A DNA stretch of 64,000 bases from Luteirhabdus pelagi (GTDB lineage Bacteria > Bacteroidota > Bacteroidia > Flavobacteriales > Flavobacteriaceae): contig NZ_JAECMS010000001.1 in assembly GCF_016827595.1 (NCBI RefSeq), forward strand, positions 748,376-812,375. The letters run 5' to 3'. Shown here piece by piece: positions 36,192-44,789 of this stretch (its first letter is position 1; each line of letters opens with the position of its first letter). The position numbers were made by a program, and so were the translations under genes. The notes below the pieces were generated by a model. It was not told the DNA's origin. It was given only the letters and a program-made list of their open reading frames with translations, and made no database searches.

Positions 36192-36668
36192 TCAAAAGTC
36201 TTGCTGTTCTAAAAATTTCAAATCACGTGTATTTTTCTGTACGGCAACTGCAGAGAAGAGGGCAAGTGTAAAGGACATCCCATAAAAACCTTTTTCACTC
36301 AGTTCCATATCGGCATTCCAAAGCCCTATTACTAATAATAGAATTGATGCAATAGTAGTAAACCAACTGATACCGTAATAAACTTCTGTAACAGGAATCC
36401 CTTCTCTTTTATCACGCACACTTTTCTGGACCGAAACGACCGAGAACAGGCCGAACAATAAGATCGTAAAATAATAGCCTTTTTCATTAAGCCACAAATC
36501 GGCATTCCATAGTCCAACACAATATCCTACCATACCGATAAATAGCGCTGTCCATGAAGCCGAAATAAACGCTGGGGTTGGTTTACAGGCTAGTTCCTTT
36601 TCCTTCTTTTTAAGCGATTTGTCGAACGTATTATCTTTACGATCGCCGCTTATTTTTTGATTTTCCAT
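36192..36668 (-). CDS. YiaA/YiaB two-helix-repeat inner-membrane protein
   Basis: The 158-aa product has a charged N-terminus ([25 protein letters not shown]) and then two copies of the YiaAB unit. The first is about residues 33-85 ([46 protein letters not shown]). The second is about 99-150 ([45 protein letters not shown]). Each has the GLWNA and SEKG/NEKG marks and two transmembrane helices, so four in all. Function in the membrane is unknown. It is divergent from the helical-repeat gene at 36824 with a 155-nt gap. Confidence 0.87.
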   Translation of the reverse strand: MENQKISGDRKDNTFDKSLKKKEKELACKPTPAFISASWTALFIGMVGYCVGLWNADLWLNEKGYYFTILLFGLFSVVSVQKSVRDKREGIPVTEVYYGISWFTTIASILLLVIGLWNADMELSEKGFYGMSFTLALFSAVAVQKNTRDLKFLEQQDF

Positions 36669-36823
36669 AATTCTCGCTTTTTAAGTGAATATGAAACAAA
36701 GATGAAGCGACGAAGGAATATTTCAAAGTCAGAATCACACCATATCTTATGATTCATTTTAAAGATTTTATGTAGTTATGACAGTATTCATAGTATATTT
36801 ATATTCTAATATCTTACGATTCA

Positions 36824-38296
36824 ATGAAGAATATATTGGCTATTTACGAGACTTTTTCAGAAACAGACAGCAAAGCTTTTGTTAGGTATCTTAGGAATCG
36901 GAACCAGCGTGGGGACACCAAAAACATTCAGCTTTTCACATTAATAGAAAAAGGAAAGCATAACAAAGCGGCAGAGCAAATCTATGGCGCGTCAAATCGA
37001 AATACGTTCTATGGTCTTTGTAGTCGTCTCGAAAAAAACATGATTGAATATCTTGCAAATAAAAGTTTTGAGACCGAAGCTTCAGAAGAGCAGGAATTGC
37101 TTAAAGTCCTTTTGGCTAGCCGCGTTTTATTAGAACACAAAAAAGCGGCAGTAGCCTTCAAACTATTAAAACAATCGGAAAAACGAGCACTGAATTTTGA
37201 ACTCTATTCAATATTGAACGAAATCTATGAAACGTTCATTCAATTCTCGCATCTTCAATCGGATTACCCAGTATCAGAATTCATTCAGTTATCTAACGAA
37301 AACATGCGGCGCTTCCGGCAGCAATTAAAAATAAATAACGCTCACGCATTATTGAAGGAATCGATAAGAAAACCTTCAAATATCTCTGCAATATCTATTG
37401 TTTCAAAAGAGTTTGACAAACTCGGAATTACACTGGACGCGAGCCTAACATACAAATCGCTTTATCAAATTTTGAATATTTCAACCATGGTTGCACAAGC
37501 AAAAAGCGACTATTATTCTATTTCACCTTTAATACAAGACATCTACGAAATAGCGGTGCGAAAAGAGTCGCAAGCAGAAAAGCATACCTATTTTCACTTA
37601 AAAATTTTATATGAAATGGCTATTTTCCATTTTAGAAATAAGGACTTTTCAATGTCTAAGGTTTTTATTAAAAAAATGGAGGACAAACTCCAAGCAAATG
37701 AGGGTTTCACCAATCAATTTCAAAACGGTTTGCTACTCATGAAAATCATGAACCATAATTATACCGGAGCACCCCTAAAAGCGCTCTCGTTATTTGAAAG
37801 AAGCAACAGCGATGACTGGGACCTCCAGTTAGCGGGGTGTATGTGCCTTTTCCAACAGCACAAATTTTCCGAAGCATATAGTATTCTTAAAACCTTCTCG
37901 CATACGGATTCATTTTATGAAAAGAGAAAAGGATTGCTATGGACACTTAAAAAAGCCATAATGGAAATCCTATTGTTGATAGAACTAAATTTATATGACT
38001 TGGTAGTATCGAGGCTGCAAGCTTTTCGAAGAAAACATAGGGAAACGTTGCAATCGATGCAGGAAGAACGCGTTCTTCATTTTCTAGAATTGGCCTTTAC
38101 CTATTACGAAACTCCTAAACAAATCAAAACACTTGCATTCAAGGAGAAGCTAGAGCATACTTTTCAATGGCTTTCTCATGAGGAAGAAGACATTTTTGTA
38201 ATGAGTTTTTATGCTTGGTTGAAATCAAAAATGCTGGATTGCACTATATATGAAGCAACACTTGCCTTAGTTGAAAATAAAACCATTGCCCAATAG
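36824..38296 (+). CDS. Alpha-helical repeat (TPR-like) protein of unknown function
   Basis: The 490-aa product has no signal peptide or membrane segment and is almost wholly helical, with TPR-like spacing (KAAVAFKLLKQSEKRALNFELYSILNEIYETF; HTYFHLKILYEMAIFHFRNKDFSMSKVFIKKMED; FSEAYSILKTFSHTDSFYEKRKGLLWTLKKAI). I recognise no catalytic motif. The N-terminus MKNILAIYETFSETDSKAFVRYLRNRNQRGDTKNIQLF is unlike a classical TPR and could be a separate helical domain. It stands alone between a divergent YiaAB gene and a convergent toroid gene. A cytosolic scaffold role is a guess. Confidence 0.8.
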   Translation: MKNILAIYETFSETDSKAFVRYLRNRNQRGDTKNIQLFTLIEKGKHNKAAEQIYGASNRNTFYGLCSRLEKNMIEYLANKSFETEASEEQELLKVLLASRVLLEHKKAAVAFKLLKQSEKRALNFELYSILNEIYETFIQFSHLQSDYPVSEFIQLSNENMRRFRQQLKINNAHALLKESIRKPSNISAISIVSKEFDKLGITLDASLTYKSLYQILNISTMVAQAKSDYYSISPLIQDIYEIAVRKESQAEKHTYFHLKILYEMAIFHFRNKDFSMSKVFIKKMEDKLQANEGFTNQFQNGLLLMKIMNHNYTGAPLKALSLFERSNSDDWDLQLAGCMCLFQQHKFSEAYSILKTFSHTDSFYEKRKGLLWTLKKAIMEILLLIELNLYDLVVSRLQAFRRKHRETLQSMQEERVLHFLELAFTYYETPKQIKTLAFKEKLEHTFQWLSHEEEDIFVMSFYAWLKSKMLDCTIYEATLALVENKTIAQ

Positions 38297-38376
38297 TACT
38301 CCTCCGTTTTGGCATTAGGGGGTTATCGGTTTCCCGATAACGACCATGAACAATGGCTCTGTAACTAAATTTAACT

Positions 38377-39678
38377 TTATTCTTCACCTACCTTTTGTAG
38401 AAAAGAAATATCGTTTTCCACAGTTAAAAGCAGCAAACTTGAAGCGGTACAGAACACTGGGCTAGTAATACAGTGATGACCATTCCAGCTTCCGTCTTCA
38501 TTTTGAATTTTTAGGATACGTCCGCTCATATTATCGTACCACTTCCGCCAATCATTATCTTGATTCACCACCATGGACTCACCCGTTTGAAGGAAACTAA
38601 GGAATTCTTCACCCCCATTATTCCCAAAACCGTTCAATACCTCATCCTGTTGTGCGGTTTCCTTTGCGGCGTTGTATACGTTGTAAGAAGTAGCATATTG
38701 AATGGCCTCACTTTCCGAGTAGCCAGCCTTTTGAAGGTTTTTCGCAGTTACTTCTCCATCGGTAAGAGCACCTTCCTTCTTTGCTTTTTCTATCGCTTCC
38801 TTCGCCTTTCGAGCATCTTTTGCGGTACCACGAACACTTCCGCTTACACTATACAACATTACACCAGCACCATCCTCCGTCTTTACATTGTTGGTATCCG
38901 CATTATAATTGCTTCGCTGATACTCCTTTGCGCGTTCCAAAACTTCTTCGTCTACTTCCGCACCTACAGACTGAGCGCTTTCCAAAGCACTGTTGGCAAG
39001 CCCGCTTTGCAGCACGCCAGCCCAACCTGCACCGCGTTGTTTTCCGCTGGCATCGGTACCTTGTTCGATTTTCTTGACACAGATATCCAAACATTTTTGT
39101 ACACGCTTTTTATCAATCCCTTTCATCTTTCGATCTAATAGGCTTGAAAGATATTGAGCCGTCAATACTGCATCTATATTCTGACCTAACTTTGTTTGAA
39201 TCTGAGTACCCCGGACATCGGTAATGTATTGATCATTGGGATTCACATTTTCTACGGTTCGCAATAAGTATTCCGTAGCTTTTTTCAACTGATTGGAATG
39301 GGTTCCAGAAGAAATAGTGGCACCACTCCTTAAATATGCCATCGCTACCATAGCAGTAGTGGCGGGATCTGCTTTCACGGCATGCGGGTCGCGAATATCC
39401 TGTCGGGAGTGGGATCCGGCACCGTAACCACCATTTGGCAACTGTGCTTCCTCCAACCAAGACAGACCATCGCGAACAGCTAATTCGATGTTCTCGTCCG
39501 TTTTATAGACATAGAAGTCTTCAGAAGATTGTTCTCCCATAGCGGTCATAAAAACACACCCATCGGTGGTAGTAAGGGTTCTAGCTGTTTCAGGATACTC
39601 TTCATCCTGAATCATTGAAAAGATTACCATTCCTGCAAACAGGACTGGAAATAGCAAAAAAATTGTTTTCGTTTTCAT
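38377..39678 (-). CDS. Secreted alpha-toroid protein (prenyltransferase/squalene-oxidase repeat-like)
   Basis: The 433-aa product has a signal-anchor-like N-terminus (IFLLFPVLFAGMVIFSM). Next come repeats of the terpenoid-cyclase alpha/alpha-toroid type: AVRDGLSWLEEAQLPNGGYGAGSHS (about residues 67-91), the PATTAMVAMAYLRSG helix, and a C-terminal ILKIQNEDGSWNGHHCITSPVFCTASSLLLL with a QW-like motif (QxxDGSW). The middle (about 240-340) is a low-complexity charged helical insert. The DxDD catalytic motif of squalene-hopene cyclase is not present, so I do not call a cyclase; a binding or structural role is possible. It is convergent with the helical-repeat gene and divergent from the cytochrome gene. 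Confidence 0.7.
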   Translation of the reverse strand: MKTKTIFLLFPVLFAGMVIFSMIQDEEYPETARTLTTTDGCVFMTAMGEQSSEDFYVYKTDENIELAVRDGLSWLEEAQLPNGGYGAGSHSRQDIRDPHAVKADPATTAMVAMAYLRSGATISSGTHSNQLKKATEYLLRTVENVNPNDQYITDVRGTQIQTKLGQNIDAVLTAQYLSSLLDRKMKGIDKKRVQKCLDICVKKIEQGTDASGKQRGAGWAGVLQSGLANSALESAQSVGAEVDEEVLERAKEYQRSNYNADTNNVKTEDGAGVMLYSVSGSVRGTAKDARKAKEAIEKAKKEGALTDGEVTAKNLQKAGYSESEAIQYATSYNVYNAAKETAQQDEVLNGFGNNGGEEFLSFLQTGESMVVNQDNDWRKWYDNMSGRILKIQNEDGSWNGHHCITSPVFCTASSLLLLTVENDISFLQKVGEE

Positions 39679-39848
39679 ACGTTACTGATTTTAAAATTCT
39701 TAGACCGAAACTAGTTAGCAGTAGGTAAACCTGAAACATATAATGAGTGAAGGCACCGTTTCGATGAGAGAACTGTGCGCAACCGCTTTCATTTTTAACA
39801 GCTTGGTTTCTATGGAATTTGTATTTTTAGCGAAATTTCTAGATAGCT

Positions 39849-41096
39849 ATGAAGAAGATTTTTGCCATAATAATACCCTTATGCCTGATTGTATGTATGG
39901 GTTGTAGTAGTGATGATAGCCCCGCTGCCGATACAGAAAGCCCATCGGCACCTGCTAATCTTACGGCCAGCAATGTAACGGAGACCTCTGCAGATTTATC
40001 CTGGAATGCTTCTAGCGATAATTCTTCTGATATAGTATATACCTTATACCAAGACGAAACGGTTCTTGCCGATAATGTAAGCGAAACAACCTTTCAAGTT
40101 ACGGGCTTAACCGAGGCGAATAGCTATGAGTTTTATGTTACGGCCAAAGATGAGAGTGGAAACGTTTCAAACGCTAGCAATACCGTATCGGTAGTAACCC
40201 CATTAGTATTTAAGACACATTTATCGCAGATGGGAGTATTCAGTGGAAGTTTGGTCGATTTAACTCCTGCGGATGATGTACAGTTATACGAACTGAACAG
40301 CACACTATTTACAGATTATGCGAAAAAGCAACGATTGGTTCGCTTACCTGAAGGTCAGAAAATGCGTTACAACGGTAATGATCTCCAACCTATTTTCCCA
40401 GATAACACCTTGGTTTCAAAAACTTTTTACTATTTGAATGATGAAACCGATCCAAATTCAGGAAAACGAATTATTGAAACGCGCATCTTTCTTAAGGTAA
40501 ACGGTACTTGGCAAGCTGGAAATTATCTCTGGAATGAAGGCATGACAGAGGCAACGTATACTGAAAATGGTAGCAATGTTCCAATTTCATACATCGATGG
40601 CGATGGGGATACCCAAAACATATCGTATGAAGTTCCTTCGCAACAGGATTGTTTTACCTGCCATAATAATAACGGCACAACAAGACCCATCGGAATGAAA
40701 CTTCGCAGTATGAACTTTGTACCTTCTTATACAAACCAGAACCAGATAGATTTTCTCCTTGGCAATGGATTTTTGGAAGGTGTTACGAGTAGCGAGGTCT
40801 CTACGTTACCCGATTGGACCGATACCAATAACGATATCTTCGCTCGCGGAAGAGCGTACATCGATATTAACTGTGCACATTGTCACCAACCTGGTGGGGC
40901 CGTCAACAATTTTAATTTAGACTTTAGGTTTGAGACACCGTTTGAAGATACGGCCATTTATGCTAATAGGGGTGAAATTGAAGCCCGGATTCAAAGTACT
41001 GTTCCTACCTATATGATGCCTCAATTAGGCCGTACGGTCGTTCACGAGGAGGCTGTGACGATGTTATTAGAGTACCTTCAAGCTATAGAAGATTAG
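39849..41096 (+). CDS. FN3-domain diheme c-type cytochrome lipoprotein (SO2930-like)
   Basis: The 415-aa product has a lipoprotein signal (CMGC, Cys near residue 19) and a fibronectin type III domain (about 32-115, PSAPANLTASNVTETSADLSW). A domain resembling the SO_2930 family of diheme cytochromes follows, with LSQMGVFSG, VQLYELNSTLFTDYAKKQRLVRLPEG, FPDNTLVSKTFYY and two haem-binding CxxCH motifs: CFTCH (Cys268) and CAHCH (Cys342). The His-Gln-Pro-Gly after the second and late Met residues (YMMPQLG) could provide axial ligands. It should sit on the outer membrane or cell surface, doing electron transfer or peroxidase-like work. The partner is unknown. Confidence 0.83.
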   Translation: MKKIFAIIIPLCLIVCMGCSSDDSPAADTESPSAPANLTASNVTETSADLSWNASSDNSSDIVYTLYQDETVLADNVSETTFQVTGLTEANSYEFYVTAKDESGNVSNASNTVSVVTPLVFKTHLSQMGVFSGSLVDLTPADDVQLYELNSTLFTDYAKKQRLVRLPEGQKMRYNGNDLQPIFPDNTLVSKTFYYLNDETDPNSGKRIIETRIFLKVNGTWQAGNYLWNEGMTEATYTENGSNVPISYIDGDGDTQNISYEVPSQQDCFTCHNNNGTTRPIGMKLRSMNFVPSYTNQNQIDFLLGNGFLEGVTSSEVSTLPDWTDTNNDIFARGRAYIDINCAHCHQPGGAVNNFNLDFRFETPFEDTAIYANRGEIEARIQSTVPTYMMPQLGRTVVHEEAVTMLLEYLQAIED

Positions 41097-41120
41097 GCTA
41101 TAATCGTTTTTGGCGTAATT

Positions 41121-41153
41121 TTTGGATTATTGTACGTAAATTAGTTACTTTAG
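41121..41153 (+). promoter_or_regulatory. Promoter of the small secreted protein gene
   Basis: TTTG (41121-41124), a 21-nt spacer and TACTTTAG (41146-41153), one mismatch to TAnnTTTG, 23 nt before the ATG at 41177. Confidence 0.5.
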
Positions 41154-41176
41154 TAACCGCAAATAAACTGAAACAC

Positions 41177-41530
41177 ATGAAAAATCTATTGAAAATACTC
41201 GTTGTAGCCCTTATCACGGTGACGGGTGTACAAACTACCACTGCTCAGAGCCTATCGCAAGATCAGGATCGTCCTGAGGTAATTGCAAAGAATCAGGTTG
41301 CTGAAATGTCGGAAACCCTTAACTTAACAGGTGAACAGCAACGTTATTTGTTCCGTTACCATACTTCTTACATTTCTAATATGAAGAAGTATATCGAGCC
41401 TAAGAACCAGAACAGTGATGCTACTATAGCCGATAAGGAAAAACTTCAGAACGAATTGAAAAAATATGTTCAAAAAGTGCTTGATGGAAATCAGTACAAA
41501 AAATGGTTAGAAATGCAGGATTTCAACTAG
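41177..41530 (+). CDS. Small secreted helical protein of unknown function
   Basis: The 117-aa product has a signal peptide (residues 1-23, ending TTTAQ) and a mature helical part with AEMSETLNLTGEQQRYLFRYHTSYISNMKKYIEP and LQNELKKYVQKVLDGNQYKKWLEM. The LNLTGEQQ followed by a long helix is like the LTxxQ-type periplasmic proteins (Spy/CpxP) but too weak for a firm call. It has its own promoter and ends in a strong bidirectional terminator. Confidence 0.78.
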   Translation: MKNLLKILVVALITVTGVQTTTAQSLSQDQDRPEVIAKNQVAEMSETLNLTGEQQRYLFRYHTSYISNMKKYIEPKNQNSDATIADKEKLQNELKKYVQKVLDGNQYKKWLEMQDFN

Positions 41531-41550
41531 AGAACAATCTCAAATAAAAG

Positions 41551-41581
41551 AAAAAGCCCTTTCGAACGAAAGGGCTTTTTT
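41551..41581. terminator. Bidirectional terminator between the small secreted protein and hemL
   Basis: The stem AGCCCTTTC (41555-41563) pairs with GAAAGGGCT (41568-41576). It is flanked by an A-run on the left and a T-run on the right, so it can stop transcription from both convergent genes. Confidence 0.88.
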
Positions 41582-41582
41582 A

Positions 41583-42866
41583 TTATAAGGTTTTCGCTAC
41601 GCGCTCACAGGCGGCAATGGTTTCGTCTAAATCTTCATACGATAAGGCATCGGTTAAAAACCATGTTTCAAAAGCACTTGGCGCCAAATAAATACCTTCG
41701 TTCAACATCCCATGAAAGAACTTTTTAAAGGTTTCGTTATTCCCTGAAGCGGCCGATTCGAAATCGGTAACGGGAGTTTCCGAAAAATGAACCGATATCA
41801 TAGACTCTACCCTATTAATGGTATGCGTTACCTTCGCTGCTTTTAACTTCTCTTCTATTCCTTCATGTAGATATGCTGTCTTTTTCTTTAATGAGGCGTA
41901 CACCTCGTCATTTTCCAATTCTTTCAGCATAGCCAAACCAGCAGCCATTGCCAAAGGATTTCCACTCAAGGTTCCCGCTTGATAGACGGGTCCTTCAGGA
42001 GCTAAATGATCCATAATTTCATTCCGAGCCGCGAAGGCACCTACAGGTAACCCTCCTCCTATTACTTTTCCAAAAGTTACGATATCGGCATTCACACCAT
42101 ATAGTTCTTGAGCACCGCCTTTTGCCAATCGAAACCCCGTCATTACTTCATCGAAAACCAATAAGGCCTTATGGTTGTCGCAGAGTTCCCGAAGTTGCTC
42201 TAAAAATCCTGCTGATGGGGGAATACACCCCATATTTCCAGCTACGGGTTCAAGGATAATACAGGCAATTTCATCGTCATTTTCATCAAATAGTTTCTGT
42301 ACACTATCGATATCGTTATAGGTAGCCAGCAGCGTGTCTTTTGCTGTCCCTTTTGTAACTCCTGGACTATTCGGCGTACCAAAGGTAACAGCCCCGCTTC
42401 CCGCTTGAATTAAGAATGAGTCGCTATGTCCGTGATAGCAACCTGCGAATTTGATGATCTTATCCTTCTGGGTATAACCTCTCGCCAATCTAACAGCACT
42501 CATACATGCCTCGGTCCCACTATTCACGAATCGGATTTTATCGATATTCGGTACCATGGAAACTGCGAGCGTTGCGATTTCCGTTTCGAGTGCTGTCGGC
42601 GTTCCAAATGAGGTTCCCTTCTCGGCTCTTTCCTTCACCGCATTCACGACTGGTGCATGGGCATGGCCTAAAATCATAGGCCCCCAAGAGTTTATATAAT
42701 CGATGAATCGATTTCCATCTTCATCATATAAATACGGCCCTTCGGCCCTTTCAACAAATATAGGATTGCCTCCAACAGCATTAAAAGCACGTACAGGTGA
42801 ATTCACCCCACCCGGCAAGACCTTTTGAGCCGCTGCGAATAGTGCGCTACTTCTTTTATAAATCAT
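41583..42866 (-). CDS. hemL: Glutamate-1-semialdehyde 2,1-aminomutase
   Basis: PLP enzyme that makes 5-aminolevulinate in the C5 haem pathway. The 427-aa product has the class III aminotransferase layout: [11 protein letters not shown] at residues 18-28, [40 protein letters not shown] (PLP-contacting Asp), [17 protein letters not shown] (Schiff-base Lys) and [15 protein letters not shown]. Length matches the family. It is the last gene of a three-gene operon, 5 nt after the glucosaminidase gene; the partner hemA is not in the window. Confidence 0.97.
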   Translation of the reverse strand: MIYKRSSALFAAAQKVLPGGVNSPVRAFNAVGGNPIFVERAEGPYLYDEDGNRFIDYINSWGPMILGHAHAPVVNAVKERAEKGTSFGTPTALETEIATLAVSMVPNIDKIRFVNSGTEACMSAVRLARGYTQKDKIIKFAGCYHGHSDSFLIQAGSGAVTFGTPNSPGVTKGTAKDTLLATYNDIDSVQKLFDENDDEIACIILEPVAGNMGCIPPSAGFLEQLRELCDNHKALLVFDEVMTGFRLAKGGAQELYGVNADIVTFGKVIGGGLPVGAFAARNEIMDHLAPEGPVYQAGTLSGNPLAMAAGLAMLKELENDEVYASLKKKTAYLHEGIEEKLKAAKVTHTINRVESMISVHFSETPVTDFESAASGNNETFKKFFHGMLNEGIYLAPSAFETWFLTDALSYEDLDETIAACERVAKTL

Positions 42867-42871
42867 AAAGT

Positions 42872-43702
42872 TTATCGGTTTTTCACGGAATGCAGATAGA
42901 GCACCTGACCAATTTTGATCGTAGTATCGGTGAGTCCATTGTATTCCTTTAGAGTTTCAACGGTAAGATTATACCGTCTTGCAATATTATATAGCGTATC
43001 TCCTCGGCTCACAGTATGAGTGCGAATAGCCATATTATCTGTTTCAGCAGGGTTTGCCTCGCCTCCGAGCACTTCATTATCGTATCGCTGTAGCTGATAC
43101 CGTTCTATAATGGAGATCAGTTTATCGGGATATCTAGGATCGGTTGCATAGCCAGCCTTTCGTAAACCTTTGGCCCATCCTTTATAGTCATCTTTTCTCA
43201 ATTTGAAAAGGTCCTGATAGCGACTACGCTGCGTAAGAAAAAGTGAGTGATCGCGGAAAGAATACTTAGCGTGTTTATATTTTCGAAAACACTCCTGAAG
43301 CTCATCATCATCATGATAAACGCGCTCTCCTGTCCAACCCCGATGACATTTAATGCCAAAGTGGTTATTGGCTCTACGTGTTAAATCGCCCCGGCCTGCG
43401 CCACTTTCCAAAATACCTTGTGCAAGCGTAATGCTAGCCGGGATTCCGTATTGAAGCATTTCTTCTTTTGCGATATCGGAATACGCATTGATATAATGTG
43501 AAACCACTTCGTTATAGGGTGTATTGGCAGGAAGTTCTGTTACTGGTTCCGGTTCGGATTTGGAAGGCGTTGGTGATGGTTTCGAAGTATCTACATGAAC
43601 CACCCTAGGTTTTTTTGGCTTAGAAGTAACTCTTTTTTTCGTTTTACATCCTAGAAGTGCTATCGAGAATAGCAATGTTATGAGGAGAATTTTTCGAAGC
43701 AT
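42872..43702 (-). CDS. Lipoprotein with glucosaminidase and LysM domains
   Basis: Probable peptidoglycan N-acetylglucosaminidase. The 276-aa product has a lipobox (ALLGC, Cys near residue 19), a Lys/Pro/Ser-rich linker (about 20-60), and a glucosaminidase domain (about 66-200). That domain has [34 protein letters not shown], whose Glu in ILESG is the expected catalytic acid, followed by [18 protein letters not shown] and [23 protein letters not shown]. One LysM repeat closes the protein ([29 protein letters not shown]). It should sit on the inner leaflet of the outer membrane and bind the cell wall. It starts 1 nt after the PLP deaminase gene. Confidence 0.92.
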   Translation of the reverse strand: MLRKILLITLLFSIALLGCKTKKRVTSKPKKPRVVHVDTSKPSPTPSKSEPEPVTELPANTPYNEVVSHYINAYSDIAKEEMLQYGIPASITLAQGILESGAGRGDLTRRANNHFGIKCHRGWTGERVYHDDDELQECFRKYKHAKYSFRDHSLFLTQRSRYQDLFKLRKDDYKGWAKGLRKAGYATDPRYPDKLISIIERYQLQRYDNEVLGGEANPAETDNMAIRTHTVSRGDTLYNIARRYNLTVETLKEYNGLTDTTIKIGQVLYLHSVKNR

Positions 43703-43703
43703 A

Positions 43704-44633
43704 TTACTGTATTTCGGGCAACTGTTTTTTTCGCAATCGTTGATTCATACCTTCAATGCCTTGAAGCCCTCCAGTATGAATGGCAAAAATACGGGTATTT
43801 TTAGGGAATTCCCCATTTTTCAACATATCGAAAATACCATACATCATTTTTCCTGTATAAATTGGGTCTAGTGGAATTCCAGTCTTTTGCTTAAAATCAT
43901 TAATAAAACGAATTAATTCGGCATCTATTTTAGCATAGCCTCCAAAACTATAGGCATCTACAATTTCATACTTCTTCTTCCCAATAAAAGTTGCTATTAC
44001 GGATTTTTGAAACGTACCCTTTAATGCTGAAAAACCGATTGTATGTTGGTGCGACTTCGCCGCTTGAATAATTCCTGCCATGGTTCCACCAGTTCCAACA
44101 GATACGCAAATATTGTCAAACTTCGATGTTTCAGCATGTAATATCTCCCTACATCCTCGTACCGCTAGCGCATTGGTACCGCCCTCTGGAAGAATATACG
44201 CAGTAGGATATTGTTTTTTTAGCTCCCCTAAAAATGAGGGATCTTCTTTCTGCCGATATGTAGATCGAGAAATAAATTTGAGTTCCATTCCCTTTCGCTT
44301 ACAGAAAGCAAGTGTTGGGTTGGAAATGACATGCTCGCTATTCTCTTCACCTCTAACTATTCCAACCGTTGAGAAACCAAACCGTTCGCCACAGGCGGCG
44401 GTCGCAGCCAAATGGTTGGAATAGGCACCGCCAAAGGTTAGGAGCAAATCCTTATTTAGTTTACGAGCTTCCAAGAGGTTATACTTCAACTTCCGAAACT
44501 TGTTTCCAGATATTTCAGGAATTATCAAATCTTCCCTAGCCATTGTCAGCGTACATTCCGATGAAATGTCCCATAGCGCAAGATTAATTTCAGCATGAGT
44601 AGCGCGGAATTGCTCTTGAAATAGATTATCCAT
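43704..44633 (-). CDS. PLP-dependent deaminase, ACC deaminase / D-cysteine desulfhydrase family
   Basis: The 309-aa fold type II PLP enzyme has REDLIIPEISGNKFRKLKYNLLEA with the PLP-binding Lys (GNKxRKL) near residue 45. It also has FGGAYSNHLAATAACG (substrate and phosphate binding), EGGTNALAVRG and VGTGGTMAGII. The family includes 1-aminocyclopropane-1-carboxylate deaminase and D-cysteine desulfhydrase. The sequence alone does not decide, and the D-cysteine or a related D-amino acid activity is more likely in a marine flavobacterium. It heads the operon with the glucosaminidase and hemL genes. Confidence 0.88.
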   Translation of the reverse strand: MDNLFQEQFRATHAEINLALWDISSECTLTMAREDLIIPEISGNKFRKLKYNLLEARKLNKDLLLTFGGAYSNHLAATAACGERFGFSTVGIVRGEENSEHVISNPTLAFCKRKGMELKFISRSTYRQKEDPSFLGELKKQYPTAYILPEGGTNALAVRGCREILHAETSKFDNICVSVGTGGTMAGIIQAAKSHQHTIGFSALKGTFQKSVIATFIGKKKYEIVDAYSFGGYAKIDAELIRFINDFKQKTGIPLDPIYTGKMMYGIFDMLKNGEFPKNTRIFAIHTGGLQGIEGMNQRLRKKQLPEIQ

Positions 44634-44637
44634 ACTG

Positions 44638-44645
44638 CAAAAATA
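44638..44645 (-). promoter_or_regulatory. -7 box of the PLP deaminase-glucosaminidase-hemL operon, leaderless
   Basis: On the minus strand TATTTTTG ends 4 nt (CAGT) before the ATG at 44633, the same layout as rarA. No convincing -33 TTTG is seen at 17-23 nt upstream. Confidence 0.5.
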
Positions 44646-44696
44646 GCGAAGATGGGTTCATTTGGATGATGCTCAAACGCTTAAACCATTATTTGA

Positions 44697-44761
44697 ATGT
44701 TAAATTTTTTAGCATTTCATCCTATTTTTTTGCATTTCATCCATAAAATTGATTATCATTG
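44697..44761 (+). promoter_or_regulatory. Direct-repeat operator and promoter, copy A
   Basis: Composite element: ATGTTAAA (44697-44704), TTTCATCC (44715-44722), TTTG -33 box (44729-44732), TTTCATCC (44735-44742), and -7 box TATCATTG (44754-44761). The two 8-mers repeat with a 20-bp period, and the TTTG to -7 spacer is 21 nt. Two further copies with identical spacings stand before the genes at 46507 and 48252. It precedes the first paralogous surface-protein gene by 28 nt. Confidence 0.75.
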
Positions 44762-44789
44762 TTCGTAACAAACCCCAAACTAAAACCCT

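Noticed and set aside
38322-38341. GTTATCGG/CCGATAAC hairpin between convergent genes as a terminator
   Set aside because: An 8-bp stem with a 4-nt loop is present but has no T-run on either side, so I list no terminator there.
38560-39138. 192-codon open frame antisense to the alpha-toroid gene
   Set aside because: The sense frame has a signal-like N-terminus and toroid motifs; the antisense product is Cys/Phe-rich without family features.
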